NCBI GenBank assembly: GCA_024236015.1
Contig: JACKLK010000013.1
Span: 1 to 64,000 of the forward strand
Direction of reading: 5' to 3'
Source: Rhodoferax sp.
Lineage (GTDB): Bacteria; Pseudomonadota; Gammaproteobacteria; Burkholderiales; Burkholderiaceae_C
DNA: 64,000 bases
Shown here: in pieces, positions 9,621 through 18,173 of the stretch
How the letters are laid out: each line of letters opens with the position of its first letter
Position numbering within the stretch: the first letter of the stretch is position 1
Notes under the pieces: generated by a model
What the model saw: the letters and a program-made list of their open reading frames with translations, nothing else
Told to the model about the DNA's origin: nothing
Database searches by the model: none
Made by a program: the position numbers and the translations under genes

Positions 9621-10751
9621 GTGCCGTCACTCCTGTATCTGCTGGCGGCCTGCAACCTGGTGATCGGCACCGGCGCGTTCAGCCTGGCCGGCATCCTGCA
9701 GCCGGTGGCGCAATCGCTGCAGATCAGCGTCGGCGCGGCCGGCCAGTCGATGACGGCCTATGCCATGGCCAGCGCGCTGCTGGCGCCGATGCTGCTGATG
9801 GGCACCGGCCGCTGGCAACGCAAGGCGGCGCTGCAACTGGCACTGGCACTGTTCGCCGGCGGCATGCTGCTGTGTGCCTGGGCACCCGACCTGCAGACCT
9901 TGCTGGTCGGCCGGGTGCTGATGGGCACGGGGGCGGTGTTCACGCCGATCGCCGCCAGCATCGCCGTGGCCATCGTCGCACCGGCCTTGCGCGGCAAGGC
10001 CTTGTCGATCACCTTCCTGGGCATGAGCCTGAGCTACGTGATCGGGTTGCCGCTGGGCGCCTGGTTCGGCCTGCGATTCGGCTGGCGCGTGCCGACATTG
10101 GCGATTGCCGCCTGCACGCTGGTGATGCTCGGGCTGGTGTCGCACCGCATGCCCCGGCGCGTGGACGCGCCCGGCGCCACGCTGCAAGGCCTGGGCACGG
10201 TGCTGCGCCAGGGCGAGGTGCTGCGCAGCCTGGGCCTGACACTGATGTATTTCAGTGCCATCTTCACGGTGTTTTCGTATTCCGGCCCGGTGCTGCTGGC
10301 GCTCAACCCGATGGGTCCGGAGCAGCTGTCGCTGACGCTGATGCTGTTCGGTCTGGCCGGTGTCACCGGCACCTTGACCGGCGGCTGGGCAAACGACCGT
10401 TTCGGCGCATTGCCCACCTTGCGTTGCCAGCTCGCCGTGTTGTCGCTGATGATGCTGCTGGTGCCGCTGACGGCCGGCTCCTACCTGGCGATGATGCTGG
10501 CGTTCATGGTCTGGGGCACCGCCGGATTCGGCATGATGGCCCCGACCCAGGCGCGGCTGGCCGGCGTGTCGATGCACCAGGCGCCGGTGCTGTTCAGCCT
10601 GAACACCTCGATGCTGTATTTCGGCACCGCGTTCGGTGCGGCGCTCGGTGGTGCGGCCAGCACCACCCTGGGGTTCGCGCACCTGTCCTGGGTCGGTCTC
10701 TGTTTCGCGTTGCTCGGAGGCCTGACCTTCTGGCGCAGCGGGCACAATTGA
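9621..10751 (+). CDS. MFS transporter
   Basis: The 376-residue protein has about twelve hydrophobic spans and the look of a drug/arabinose-type efflux MFS: AGQSMTAYAMASALLAPMLL in the first half, then a GRVLMGTGAVFTPIA segment in span four. The GTG at 9621 is chosen as start because the first span begins within a few residues. Upstream ATGs lie inside the phosphodiesterase gene. The substrate cannot be told. It sits 14 bases after the preceding gene and may share its transcript. Confidence 0.82.
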   Translation: MPSLLYLLAACNLVIGTGAFSLAGILQPVAQSLQISVGAAGQSMTAYAMASALLAPMLLMGTGRWQRKAALQLALALFAGGMLLCAWAPDLQTLLVGRVLMGTGAVFTPIAASIAVAIVAPALRGKALSITFLGMSLSYVIGLPLGAWFGLRFGWRVPTLAIAACTLVMLGLVSHRMPRRVDAPGATLQGLGTVLRQGEVLRSLGLTLMYFSAIFTVFSYSGPVLLALNPMGPEQLSLTLMLFGLAGVTGTLTGGWANDRFGALPTLRCQLAVLSLMMLLVPLTAGSYLAMMLAFMVWGTAGFGMMAPTQARLAGVSMHQAPVLFSLNTSMLYFGTAFGAALGGAASTTLGFAHLSWVGLCFALLGGLTFWRSGHN

Positions 10752-10933
10752 AAAACAGGCGCCGGTGGCATCAGGGCTGCGTTGGCGCAATCGGATCGCC
10801 GCGGCCCCGTGGCAACATGGGCATGCGGTCGCGCTGCGCATGCGGCACAGGCGCGCCGCGCCGTGCGTCGCGCAACGCCGGATCTGTTAACCTCATCAGA
10901 CGCAACCGCATCAATCGACAAGGAGTCCCTACG

Positions 10934-11251
10934 ATGGAAACACAAGAATCCGCCATCAGCGAACAACAGAAGCTCGTCACCGACATGAAGACGGTGATCG
11001 CCGACGCCGAAGACATCCTGCAGGCGACGGCCGACCAGGCCGGCGAGAAGGTCGCGACCTTGCGGGCCCGCATCGAGGAACGCCTGCGCGGCGCCAAACT
11101 GAGGCTGGGCGAAGCCGAGGCGGCGCTGGTGGCCAAGACGCGTGCCGCCGCACGTGCCACCGACAACTACGTGCACGAGTCGCCCTGGACCGCCGTCGGC
11201 ATCGCAGCCGGCGTCGGCCTGCTGGTAGGACTGATCATCGGCCGTCGCTGA
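10934..11251 (+). CDS. DUF883 (ElaB/YqjD-like) membrane-anchored protein
   Basis: The 105-residue protein has a helical, charged N-terminal part rich in Ala, Glu and Lys and a single C-terminal span, AVGIAAGVGLLVGLIIGRR, ending in the Gly-zipper and RR terminus typical of this family. E. coli YqjD anchors ribosomes at the inner membrane in stationary phase. AGGAG lies eight bases before the ATG at 10934. The next two genes have YqjE-like and YqjK-like layouts, so the E. coli yqjDEK order is kept. Confidence 0.85.
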   Translation: METQESAISEQQKLVTDMKTVIADAEDILQATADQAGEKVATLRARIEERLRGAKLRLGEAEAALVAKTRAAARATDNYVHESPWTAVGIAAGVGLLVGLIIGRR

Positions 11252-11289
11252 CCTGTCGGCACCGTCCTGTGCCGGAGCCCGACGCCACC

Positions 11290-11694
11290 ATGTCCACGCC
11301 GGGAGCACGCCAAGGCCTGTTCGCCAGTCTGCAGAACCTGTCCGCCACGTTGCTGGCCATGCTGCAGACGCGCGTGGAGCTGCTGGGCAACGAGTTCGAG
11401 CTCGAGAAGCTGCGCCTGCTGCGCATGCTGATGCTGGTCCAGGCGCTGATGTTCGCCGGCACCCTTGCCGCCCTGCTCGGCGTGGCGCTGCTCACGTTGT
11501 GGCTGTGGGAACTGCGGCTCGGGGTGCTGGCGTTGTTCTGCGCCATTTTCCTGGGCGTTGCCGTATGGTCGTACCGGGCCCTGATGCAGATGGTGCACCG
11601 CACCGACGCCCCGTTCGACGCCAGCCTGGGCGAGCTGCGCGAAGATCTGCATCGCCTGCGACAAGCCACCGCCGATGCAAGCACGCCTGATTGA
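11290..11694 (+). CDS. YqjE-like (phage holin family) membrane protein
   Basis: The 134-residue protein has an amphipathic N-terminus with ELLGNEFELEKLRLLRML and two adjacent membrane spans at about residues 45-95. This is the layout of YqjE proteins, which sequence databases label phage holin superfamily III. No phage genes are nearby, so lysis is unlikely. The ATG at 11290 is preferred over an in-frame GTG at 11269. Its end overlaps the next gene by 20 bases. Confidence 0.75.
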   Translation: MSTPGARQGLFASLQNLSATLLAMLQTRVELLGNEFELEKLRLLRMLMLVQALMFAGTLAALLGVALLTLWLWELRLGVLALFCAIFLGVAVWSYRALMQMVHRTDAPFDASLGELREDLHRLRQATADASTPD

Positions 11695-11992
11695 ACTGCA
11701 GCTGCAGCGCGGGCGGCTGCTCGAGCGCATCGCCCACCAGCGCCGCGCGCTGGCCGACCAGAGCCAGCCGGTGGCCCATGTGCTGCATGTCGGCGACCGC
11801 CTGGCCGAGGTCGTCGCACAGGGCAAGGTTTTCGTACTCCGGCACCCGCTGGCGGTGGCGGCCGTGGTCGGCGCCCTCGTCGTGTTGCGCCCGGCCGGGG
11901 TCTGGCGCTGGTCGCGCCGCGGCTTTTTTGCGTGGCGCACCTGGACCGCCATGCGCGCGGCGCTGCCGGCTTTCCTGTCGCGCCTGCTCTGA
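11675..11992 (+). CDS. YqjK-like small protein
   Basis: The 105-residue protein begins with a coiled-coil-like stretch (IELQLQRGRLLERIAHQRRA) and has one hydrophobic segment, HPLAVAAVVGALVVL, before a basic-aromatic tail. It overlaps the end of the YqjE-like gene and completes a yqjDEK-like trio. Function is unknown. The assignment depends more on gene order than on sequence. Confidence 0.65.
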   Translation: MQARLIELQLQRGRLLERIAHQRRALADQSQPVAHVLHVGDRLAEVVAQGKVFVLRHPLAVAAVVGALVVLRPAGVWRWSRRGFFAWRTWTAMRAALPAFLSRLL

Positions 11993-12077
11993 CATCCGCC
12001 CGCGCCGGGCCACCACGACCCCATCACCAGCACCGCGCTTGGCCGGCAGCGTGCGGCGGACGGTGGCGGACCTTGCG

Positions 12078-13361
12078 TCAGCGCGCCGCCGTATCGCGAT
12101 GGCGCGTCACGTCGAGCTCGTGTACCGGCGCGGCACGGTTGCCCCAGGCCGAACGGATATGGGTCAACACGGCGGCCACGGCGCGGTCGTCGAGTTCGAG
12201 CTGGTAGGGCGGCATGCCGAAGGGCCGCGGATGGCCCTGCGTCGCCGGTGCGAATCCGCCATGCAGCACGACCTGCACCAGGTTGGCGGTATTGGCCATC
12301 AGCACCGCCCGGTTGCCGGCCAATGCCGGGTACGCACCCGGTACACCCTGGCCCGCATCACCATGGCAACGCGCGCACTGCGTGTCATAGATATCGGCGC
12401 CTTGGGCCGACGCCTGCGCCGGCGCACGCATGTCGCTGCGCGCCCCAGCCCGGTCTTTCGGCAGCGACCGCAGGTAGACGGCGATCGCGCGCAGATCCTG
12501 CGGTGACAGGTATTGCGTGCTGTGCAGCACGACCTCGGCCATCGGCCCCATGACACTGGCCGCATCCGAGACACCGGTCTGCAACAGGCGCACGATGTCG
12601 TCCAGTGCCCAGTCGCCCACGCCGGCCTCGTCGGGCAACACCAGCGAGGGGGCGTACCAGTTCTGCATCGGCATCGGTCCGCCCGCGAGATCGAGCCGGT
12701 CGTCGACCGCACCGAGCAGGTTGCGCGTCGTGTGGCAGGCGCTGCAATGCCCGAGGCCGCGTACCAGGTAGGCGCCGCGGTTCCAGTCGGCGTCGCGCGC
12801 CGGGTCGGACTGGAACACCGCCGGCTCGAAATACAGCGTGCGCCAGGCCGCGAGTGCGAGTTGCGAGTCGTAGGGCCAGCGCAGCGCGTGCGGCCGGTTC
12901 GGCTGGCGCACCGGCGCCAGGCTGCGCAGGTAGGCGAACAAGGCGTCGGCATCGTCCTGGGTCACCTGCGTGAAGCTGGTGTAGGGGAACGCCGGCACCA
13001 GCAGGCGGCCGTCCTTGGAGCGCCCCTCGTGCATGGCGCGCCAGAAATCGACCGCGGTCCAGTTGCCGATGCCGGTGTCGCGGTCCGGCGTCAGGTTGCT
13101 GGAATAGACGGTTCCGAACGGCGTCTCGATCGCGCGCCCGCCGGCATACGGTGCGCCGCCCGCCGGTGTATGGCAGAGCATGCAGTTGCCGGCACGCGCC
13201 AGGTAGGCTCCTTGCTCGACCAGTCTGGCGCTCGGGTTGCGCCCGGCATCGGCCGCCTTGCCACCCGGCGCCGACGGACCCGCCTGGCGCCACCATGCAG
13301 CGGCCGCCACCAGCAGCAGCAACAGCACCAGCAGCAGGCCGATCCGGCGCTGGCGCGTCAT
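12078..13361 (-). CDS. Membrane-anchored triheme c-type cytochrome
   Basis: The 427-residue protein has an N-terminal anchor (LLLVLLLLLVAAAAWW) and three heme-binding motifs: CMLCH near residue 60, CSACH in the middle and CARCH near the C-terminus. The first domain (ARAGNCMLCHT, GGRAIETPFGTVYSSNLTPD) is that of the cytochrome subunit of membrane alcohol or gluconate dehydrogenases. It would accept electrons in the periplasm. It starts in an ATGA overlap with the diheme cytochrome gene. No dehydrogenase subunit is adjacent, so its electron donor is unknown. The start at 13361 is chosen for the overlap and the anchor. Confidence 0.85.
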   Translation of the reverse strand: MTRQRRIGLLLVLLLLLVAAAAWWRQAGPSAPGGKAADAGRNPSARLVEQGAYLARAGNCMLCHTPAGGAPYAGGRAIETPFGTVYSSNLTPDRDTGIGNWTAVDFWRAMHEGRSKDGRLLVPAFPYTSFTQVTQDDADALFAYLRSLAPVRQPNRPHALRWPYDSQLALAAWRTLYFEPAVFQSDPARDADWNRGAYLVRGLGHCSACHTTRNLLGAVDDRLDLAGGPMPMQNWYAPSLVLPDEAGVGDWALDDIVRLLQTGVSDAASVMGPMAEVVLHSTQYLSPQDLRAIAVYLRSLPKDRAGARSDMRAPAQASAQGADIYDTQCARCHGDAGQGVPGAYPALAGNRAVLMANTANLVQVVLHGGFAPATQGHPRPFGMPPYQLELDDRAVAAVLTHIRSAWGNRAAPVHELDVTRHRDTAAR

Positions 13362-14188
13362 TGCGCCGCTCCGGCCAGCTCGGGCGCACTGCCGCACGCC
13401 GGCCGGGTCGATGCGCTGCGCGGCAGGCTGCTTGCCGCGACAGCATGGGTATCGGCCGGCAGCGGCTGCGCAGCCAGCCAGGCACTGACCGCGGCGACCT
13501 CCTCGACCGTCAGCGCGCGGGCCACCTGCGCCATGCAGTCGGGCCCGGCCGCATGGCGCTGGCCGGATTTCCACGCGCCCAGCTGCGCGTTGAGGTAGTC
13601 GCGCGGCAGGCCGAGCAGACCCGGCACATGGGGCGACACCCCGGTGAGCGCCGTGCCGTGGCAGCTGCTGCAGGCCGGCAGTTGGCGTCGCGCGTCACCA
13701 CGTTCGACCAGCGCCTGCGCCGTCGCCGCCGCCCGGGCCGACAGGTCCGCGGCCGCCGGCGCCGGATACGGCAGGTCGAGTGCGGAGAAATGCTGCGCGA
13801 TCTCCCGCAGGTAGTCGTCGCTCAGCAGCCGGACCATGCCGGTCATCAGGTGGTACGAACGGCGGCCGTCGCGGAAATTGCGCAGCTGGTTGTAGAGATA
13901 GCCGGCGGGTTTGCCGGCGATACGCGGGAAATAGACATTGCCCACGGCGCGCCCGTCCTTGCCGTGGCATCCGGTGCAGGCCAGCAGCCGCTGCGCCAGC
14001 GTGTCCTCGAACGGCGCCTGCTGCGCCAGCGCCGGCAACTGCGCCAGCAGCAGCAGGGCCAGCACCAGGCGCCCGATCCGGACCCCTGTACCGGCGGCGC
14101 GAGCCCGCAGGTATCGGGTCGCGGGAACAACCGCAGCGGCGCGCAGGTGCAATGCCCGGGCGTGCGCGTCGTTACTTCTTGCGCGCAC
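13358..14188 (-). CDS. Diheme c-type cytochrome (c4-like)
   Basis: Two heme motifs are present, CTGCH and CSSCH, in a two-domain cytochrome c4/c553-type arrangement with RIAGKPAGYLYNQLRNFRDG between them. A hydrophobic export segment ends ALAQ|QA. The start is uncertain: GTG at 14188 gives 276 residues but overlaps the preceding gene by 17 bases, and TTG at 14152 is an alternative. It precedes the triheme cytochrome on the same strand and the two products probably work together in periplasmic electron transfer. Confidence 0.78.
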   Translation of the reverse strand: MRARSNDAHARALHLRAAAVVPATRYLRARAAGTGVRIGRLVLALLLLAQLPALAQQAPFEDTLAQRLLACTGCHGKDGRAVGNVYFPRIAGKPAGYLYNQLRNFRDGRRSYHLMTGMVRLLSDDYLREIAQHFSALDLPYPAPAAADLSARAAATAQALVERGDARRQLPACSSCHGTALTGVSPHVPGLLGLPRDYLNAQLGAWKSGQRHAAGPDCMAQVARALTVEEVAAVSAWLAAQPLPADTHAVAASSLPRSASTRPACGSAPELAGAAQ

Positions 14189-14861
14189 GTCCCTCGCCCG
14201 ACGCCGCCGAACCGCCCTGCGAAAGACCTTCCGACATGCCGATCAATACACCGCTGACCAGCGCGGTGTAGCTGTCCATCATCGCCTGTGCCGCCTTCAG
14301 GCCGCTGGCGCGGCTGTCACGCATGGCGCTGCGCGACTGCGCCATCAGCTGTTCGATGGCCGCGCTGGCCTGGGTGCCGGTGCCGGTGCCGTTGAGCTTC
14401 ATCGCCGACAGCACCTGCTGCCAGGGGCCTTGCAGCGGACCACTGACATCCTTGACCGCCTTGCCGACGGCATCGAAGAACATGTCTTCCATCTTCTCGA
14501 CGTTGGCCAGCGCGGCCTTCATCTGCTTGCCCTGCATGTCCACGCCCTGGGCCGCGAGTTGTTCAAGCGCCTTGCGGTTGGCCTGCACCGCCTGCAGCAG
14601 TGCGGCGTCCATGCCGGCGAAGGCCTTGGACAGCATCGCCTCGATATCCTGCGGGCCGGCCGGGTTGAGCGCCGCGCCGGCCGAACTGGCCTGCGTCACC
14701 GCCTTGAGCACCTTGCGGATGTTCTCCATGCTCAGCTCACGCCCCTGCAAGGCCTTGAGCGTGGCGTCGCCGACAGCCTTGCGCAGCGCTTCACCCTGCT
14801 TGGCCGTGGCTTGCGAAAACATGCTGATGATGGCGTCCTGGTCGATTCCCGACTTGATCAT
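14172..14861 (-). CDS. Phasin-like helical protein (DUF6781-type)
   Basis: The 229-residue soluble, mostly helical protein is rich in Ala, Gln, Lys and Met, with no signal peptide and no spans except a weakly hydrophobic LVSGVLIGM near the C-terminus. The segments AFAGMDAALLQAVQANRKAL and KMEDMFFDAVGKAV resemble amphipathic phasins on polyhydroxyalkanoate granules. I recall a family labelled DUF6781 with this look but cannot confirm it. The C-terminal tail ends in basic RARKK. It may be transcribed with the cytochrome genes, whose start it overlaps. Confidence 0.6.
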   Translation of the reverse strand: MIKSGIDQDAIISMFSQATAKQGEALRKAVGDATLKALQGRELSMENIRKVLKAVTQASSAGAALNPAGPQDIEAMLSKAFAGMDAALLQAVQANRKALEQLAAQGVDMQGKQMKAALANVEKMEDMFFDAVGKAVKDVSGPLQGPWQQVLSAMKLNGTGTGTQASAAIEQLMAQSRSAMRDSRASGLKAAQAMMDSYTALVSGVLIGMSEGLSQGGSAASGEGRARKK

Positions 14862-15105
14862 GGTTGGCTCCTGTTCAGGTTGGCGGCAAATGCGCTGGAT
14901 CGGATAACCCGCCCATTATGGGCCCGCGCCGCACGCCGCCTGCTGCAGGCCCGGACCGGTGGCGGTGGCGGGCGCGAGCGGCCACGCTGCGCGTGGCGCA
15001 GCGCCAACGCCAACGCCATGTTCCGCCCGCGCGCGCCGGCCGTGCCACAATTTGCGGCTTGACCGCGCTGCGGTACCGCATCCGACCCACACCCTCTACA
15101 CCACC

Positions 15106-15486
15106 ATGCGAATCCTCCACACCATGCTGCGCGTCGGCGACCTGCAGCGCTCGATCGATTTCTACACCAAGGTCATGGGCATGCGATTGCTGCGCACCTC
15201 GGAAAACAAGGAATACAAATACACGCTGGCCTTTGTCGGCTACGGATCGAACCCGGATCATGCCGAACTCGAACTGACCTACAACCATGGCGTCGACAAA
15301 TACGAGATGGGTACCGCCTACGGTCACATCGCGCTGCAGGTCGAAGACGCCCATGCCGCCTGCGAACGCATCAGGGCCGCCAGCGGCAACGTCACCCGCG
15401 AAGCCGGCCCGGTCAAGGGCGGCACGACGGTGATCGCCTTCGTCACCGACCCGGACGGCTACAAGGTCGAGTTGATCCAGCGCTGA
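15106..15486 (+). CDS. gloA: Lactoylglutathione lyase (glyoxalase I)
   Basis: The 126-residue cytoplasmic enzyme converts the methylglyoxal-glutathione hemithioacetal to S-lactoylglutathione. The four metal ligands of the E. coli enzyme are all present at the same numbers: His5, Glu56, His74 and Glu122. The short form without the insertions of the zinc class points to nickel or cobalt dependence. The start at 15106 gives MRILHTMLRV, the usual N-terminus. A DMT transporter gene follows after 19 bases. Confidence 0.95.
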   Translation: MRILHTMLRVGDLQRSIDFYTKVMGMRLLRTSENKEYKYTLAFVGYGSNPDHAELELTYNHGVDKYEMGTAYGHIALQVEDAHAACERIRAASGNVTREAGPVKGGTTVIAFVTDPDGYKVELIQR

Positions 15487-15505
15487 CACGTCCACGTCCA
15501 CGACC

Positions 15506-16405
15506 ATGGCATCGGGAGGCCTGGACGCGCGCGGCGCGTGGCTGGTGTTCGGCGCAGCTGCGATCTGGAGCTTCGGCGGCGCGATCGCGCGTTTCCTGGA
15601 GGTCACCGACAGCTGGACCATCATCTTCTGGCGCTCGTTGTGTGCAGCGGTCTTCCTGCTGGGCTTCATGTTCTGGCGCGACGGCGCGCGCGGCACGGCG
15701 CGCCTGTTCCGTGACATGGGTTGGGCCGGCGTGGGCGTCGGCCTGTGTTTCGCCACCGCATCCACGTCGTTCATCATCGCCTTGTCGCACACGACGGTGG
15801 CCAACATCCTGCTGATGCAGGCCGGCGCGCCGCTGTTCGCCGCACTGATGATGTTCCTGCTGTTTCGCGAACGGGTCGGGACCGGCACCTGGGTCGCCAT
15901 CGCCGCGGTGATGGCCGGCATCACCGTCATGGTGTCGGACTCGCTCGACGGCAGCGTGTCGCCGGTCGGAGATGGCCTGGCACTGCTGATCGCACTGGCA
16001 TTTGCCAGCGCGACCGTGCTGACGCGCCGCAACGCCCATGTGCGCATGATGCCGGCGGCCTGCCTGGGCACGCTGGTCACGCTCGCCGCGGGGTTTGCGC
16101 TGGCCGGCAGCTTGCAGGTGGGCGCGGCCGACGCTGCCTGGTTGTTCGTGTTCGGCGCACTGAACCTGGCATTGGGCATGATGTGCTTCGTCACCGGTGT
16201 GCGCCTGCTGCCCGCGGCCGTGGCCGCGCTGATCGGCACCGCCGAGCCGGTGCTCGGCCCGGTCTGGGTCTGGCTGGTGCACGGCGAGGTGCCGGTGGCC
16301 CGCACCGTGCTGGGCGGGGCCATCGTCATCGGCGCCTTGCTGGTTCACCTGGCCTGGCAGATGCGACAGACCCGGCAACCCCACATCGTGCCGATGGCGG
16401 ATTGA
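15506..16405 (+). CDS. EamA-family (DMT) transporter
   Basis: This 299-residue inner-membrane protein has ten predicted spans in two EamA repeats. The repeats are recognisable from WSFGGAIARFLEVTDSWTI in the first half and GTAEPVLGPVWVWLVHGE near the end of the second. Family members export metabolites or amino acids. The substrate is unknown. It lies 19 bases after gloA and is probably cotranscribed. Confidence 0.85.
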   Translation: MASGGLDARGAWLVFGAAAIWSFGGAIARFLEVTDSWTIIFWRSLCAAVFLLGFMFWRDGARGTARLFRDMGWAGVGVGLCFATASTSFIIALSHTTVANILLMQAGAPLFAALMMFLLFRERVGTGTWVAIAAVMAGITVMVSDSLDGSVSPVGDGLALLIALAFASATVLTRRNAHVRMMPAACLGTLVTLAAGFALAGSLQVGAADAAWLFVFGALNLALGMMCFVTGVRLLPAAVAALIGTAEPVLGPVWVWLVHGEVPVARTVLGGAIVIGALLVHLAWQMRQTRQPHIVPMAD

Positions 16406-16590
16406 GCGCTGGCGGCATCGGCGCGCCTTCAGGATGGTGGCTTCGGGCCCGCCTGGCCGGCACCGGCGTCTGCGCGCCGGCCGCGGCCAGAGCGGCCGGC
16501 ACGCATCGCGCCACGGATTGCATTCCGTTCAGCCTGCGTTCACACATGCGACCGCACCATACGCTCCATCCCAACCCCAGGAGCTGTTCC

Positions 16591-17112
16591 ATGCCCCGCA
16601 TCGCTCTTCTTCTTCCCCTGCTGGCCGCCACCACGCTGGTCGCGCAGGCCGAGACCTTCGTCGACACCGCACGTGTGCGCGACGTCCAGGCGCAATACGA
16701 CAGCATCACCGTGCCGCGCCAGGAATGCACGACCCAATGGATCAACGAGACCCACCGCGTCGAGGCGCCGCGCAACTACGGCGGCGCCATCGTCGGCGGC
16801 CTGGCCGGTGCGGTGGTGGGCAACCAGGTCGGCAACGGCCACGGGCGCGAAGCGGCGACCGCGCTCGGTGCCGTGGTCGGTGCCTTCACCGGCGACCGCA
16901 TCGCCCGCCGCGGGCATGGCGACCGTTATGAACAGGTACCGCGCCAGGTGCAGACCTGCCAGACCGTCAACGAGGTACAGCAGCGGCTGACCGGTTACCG
17001 GGTCACGTACGACTACCGGGGCCAGGAGTACACGGCGCTGCTGCCGGAGCACCCCGGGCGCCACCTGCAGGTGCGCGTGTCCGTCGACCCGGTGCAATAT
17101 CCGTCACGTTGA
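16591..17112 (+). CDS. Glycine-zipper 2TM-domain envelope protein
   Basis: The 173-residue protein has a signal peptide ending AQA|ET at residue 20 and a central glycine zipper, GGAIVGGLAGAVVGNQVG followed by a second Gly-rich helix (ALGAVVGAFTGDRIARR). It has no lipobox cysteine, unlike SlyB/PcpB lipoproteins. The C-terminal part contains two cysteines and a YRGQEYTALLPEHPG segment seen in this group. It probably sits in or against the outer membrane. A regulator pair lies just downstream, after a PepSY gene. Confidence 0.78.
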   Translation: MPRIALLLPLLAATTLVAQAETFVDTARVRDVQAQYDSITVPRQECTTQWINETHRVEAPRNYGGAIVGGLAGAVVGNQVGNGHGREAATALGAVVGAFTGDRIARRGHGDRYEQVPRQVQTCQTVNEVQQRLTGYRVTYDYRGQEYTALLPEHPGRHLQVRVSVDPVQYPSR

Positions 17113-17171
17113 TGCGGTAGTACGATGCCGGCATGCCTGCCGCCACCGTTGTCCGTGCGACACACGCCACG

Positions 17172-17441
17172 ATGATCCGTCCCCTGCTTGCCTTGTGCCT
17201 CGCCGTGGCACTGGCCGCGCCGGCCTGGGCCGAGGTCAGCCGCGACCAGGCGGCGGCTGCGGCCCAGCGCCAGACCGGCGGGCGCGTGTTGTCGGTCGAC
17301 ATGGCCGAGTCCGGCCGCCGCGCGGTGTGGCGCGTCAAGGTCGTGACGCCCAAGGGCGAGGTGCGGGTGGTGTTCATCGACGCCGGCAACGGCAACGGCA
17401 ACGACAACGGCAACGACCGCGGCCGCGGCCGCCAGCCGTAG
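17172..17441 (+). CDS. Small secreted PepSY-domain protein
   Basis: The 89-residue product has a signal peptide ending AWA|EV, then a single PepSY unit (AAAAAQRQTGGRVLSVD through EVRVVFIDA). It ends in a low-complexity tail of Gly-Asn and Asp-Asn pairs encoded by repeated hexamers near 17388-17420. The start at 17172 is chosen for the signal peptide; an upstream ATG at 17133 adds 13 residues. It lies 11 bases before the response regulator gene, an arrangement known from PepSY genes linked to PhoPQ-like systems. Confidence 0.78.
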   Translation: MIRPLLALCLAVALAAPAWAEVSRDQAAAAAQRQTGGRVLSVDMAESGRRAVWRVKVVTPKGEVRVVFIDAGNGNGNDNGNDRGRGRQP

Positions 17442-17452
17442 CCCCGACGCCG

Positions 17453-18124
17453 ATGCGACTGCTGCTGATCGAGGACGAGGCTCCGCTGCGGCTCACGCTG
17501 GCGCGCCGGCTCGAGGCCGATGGTTACCGTGTCGACCAGGCGGCGGACGGCGAGGACGGACTGCACCAGGCGCGCGAATACCCGGTCGACCTGGCCATCG
17601 TCGACCTGGGCCTGCCCAAGGTCAATGGCCTGGGCATCGTGCAGCGCCTGCGTGGCGACGGCCGCACCTTGCCGATCCTGATCCTGACCGCTCGCGGCGG
17701 CTGGCAGGACAAGGTCACCGGCCTGGAGGCCGGCGCCGACGACTACCTGGTCAAACCCTTCGAATATCCGGAGCTCGCGGCACGCGTCAAGGCGCTGCTG
17801 CGCCGCGCGACGCAGGCCGCGTCGGATGTGTTGACACTGGGGCCGCTGGCGCTCGACGTGTCGGCGCAGCAGGTCCGGCGCGACGGCACGCCGGTGGAAC
17901 TGACGACCTTCGAATACCGCGTGCTCGAATACCTGGCGCGCGCGCGTCCGCGCATCGTGGGCAAGCAGGAACTCTCCGACTATCTCTATCCGCACGACGA
18001 CGACCGCGACAGCAACGTGCTCGAAGTGCTGATCGGCCGGCTGCGTCGCAAGCTCGATCCGGCCGGCACGCTGCTGCCGATCGAGACCGTGCGGGGACGG
18101 GGTTACCGGTTCACGCTGCAATGA
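17453..18124 (+). CDS. OmpR/PhoP-type response regulator
   Basis: The 223-residue regulator has a receiver domain with acidic pocket E7-D8, phospho-acceptor Asp51 (AIVDLGLP), the Thr of ILTARGG and the Lys of LVKPFEYPEL. A winged-helix DNA-binding domain from about residue 125 ends RGRGYRFTLQ. It is closest in look to PhoP. It is 49 bases from its kinase and 11 bases after the PepSY gene. The likely role is control of envelope genes in response to cations or stress. Confidence 0.9.
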   Translation: MRLLLIEDEAPLRLTLARRLEADGYRVDQAADGEDGLHQAREYPVDLAIVDLGLPKVNGLGIVQRLRGDGRTLPILILTARGGWQDKVTGLEAGADDYLVKPFEYPELAARVKALLRRATQAASDVLTLGPLALDVSAQQVRRDGTPVELTTFEYRVLEYLARARPRIVGKQELSDYLYPHDDDRDSNVLEVLIGRLRRKLDPAGTLLPIETVRGRGYRFTLQ

Positions 18125-18173
18125 AGCCTCGAAGGCCGGCGCTTCCCGGGCGCGTGCGCCGCCTGGACTGCGC

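Noticed and set aside
10752..10933. A 68-codon frame in the gap before the YqjD-like gene
   Set aside because: It has no ribosome site and no recognisable composition. The gap appears to be plain leader sequence.
11290..11694. Phage holin
   Set aside because: The database name suggests lysis, but no phage genes are near and the gene order matches yqjDEK.
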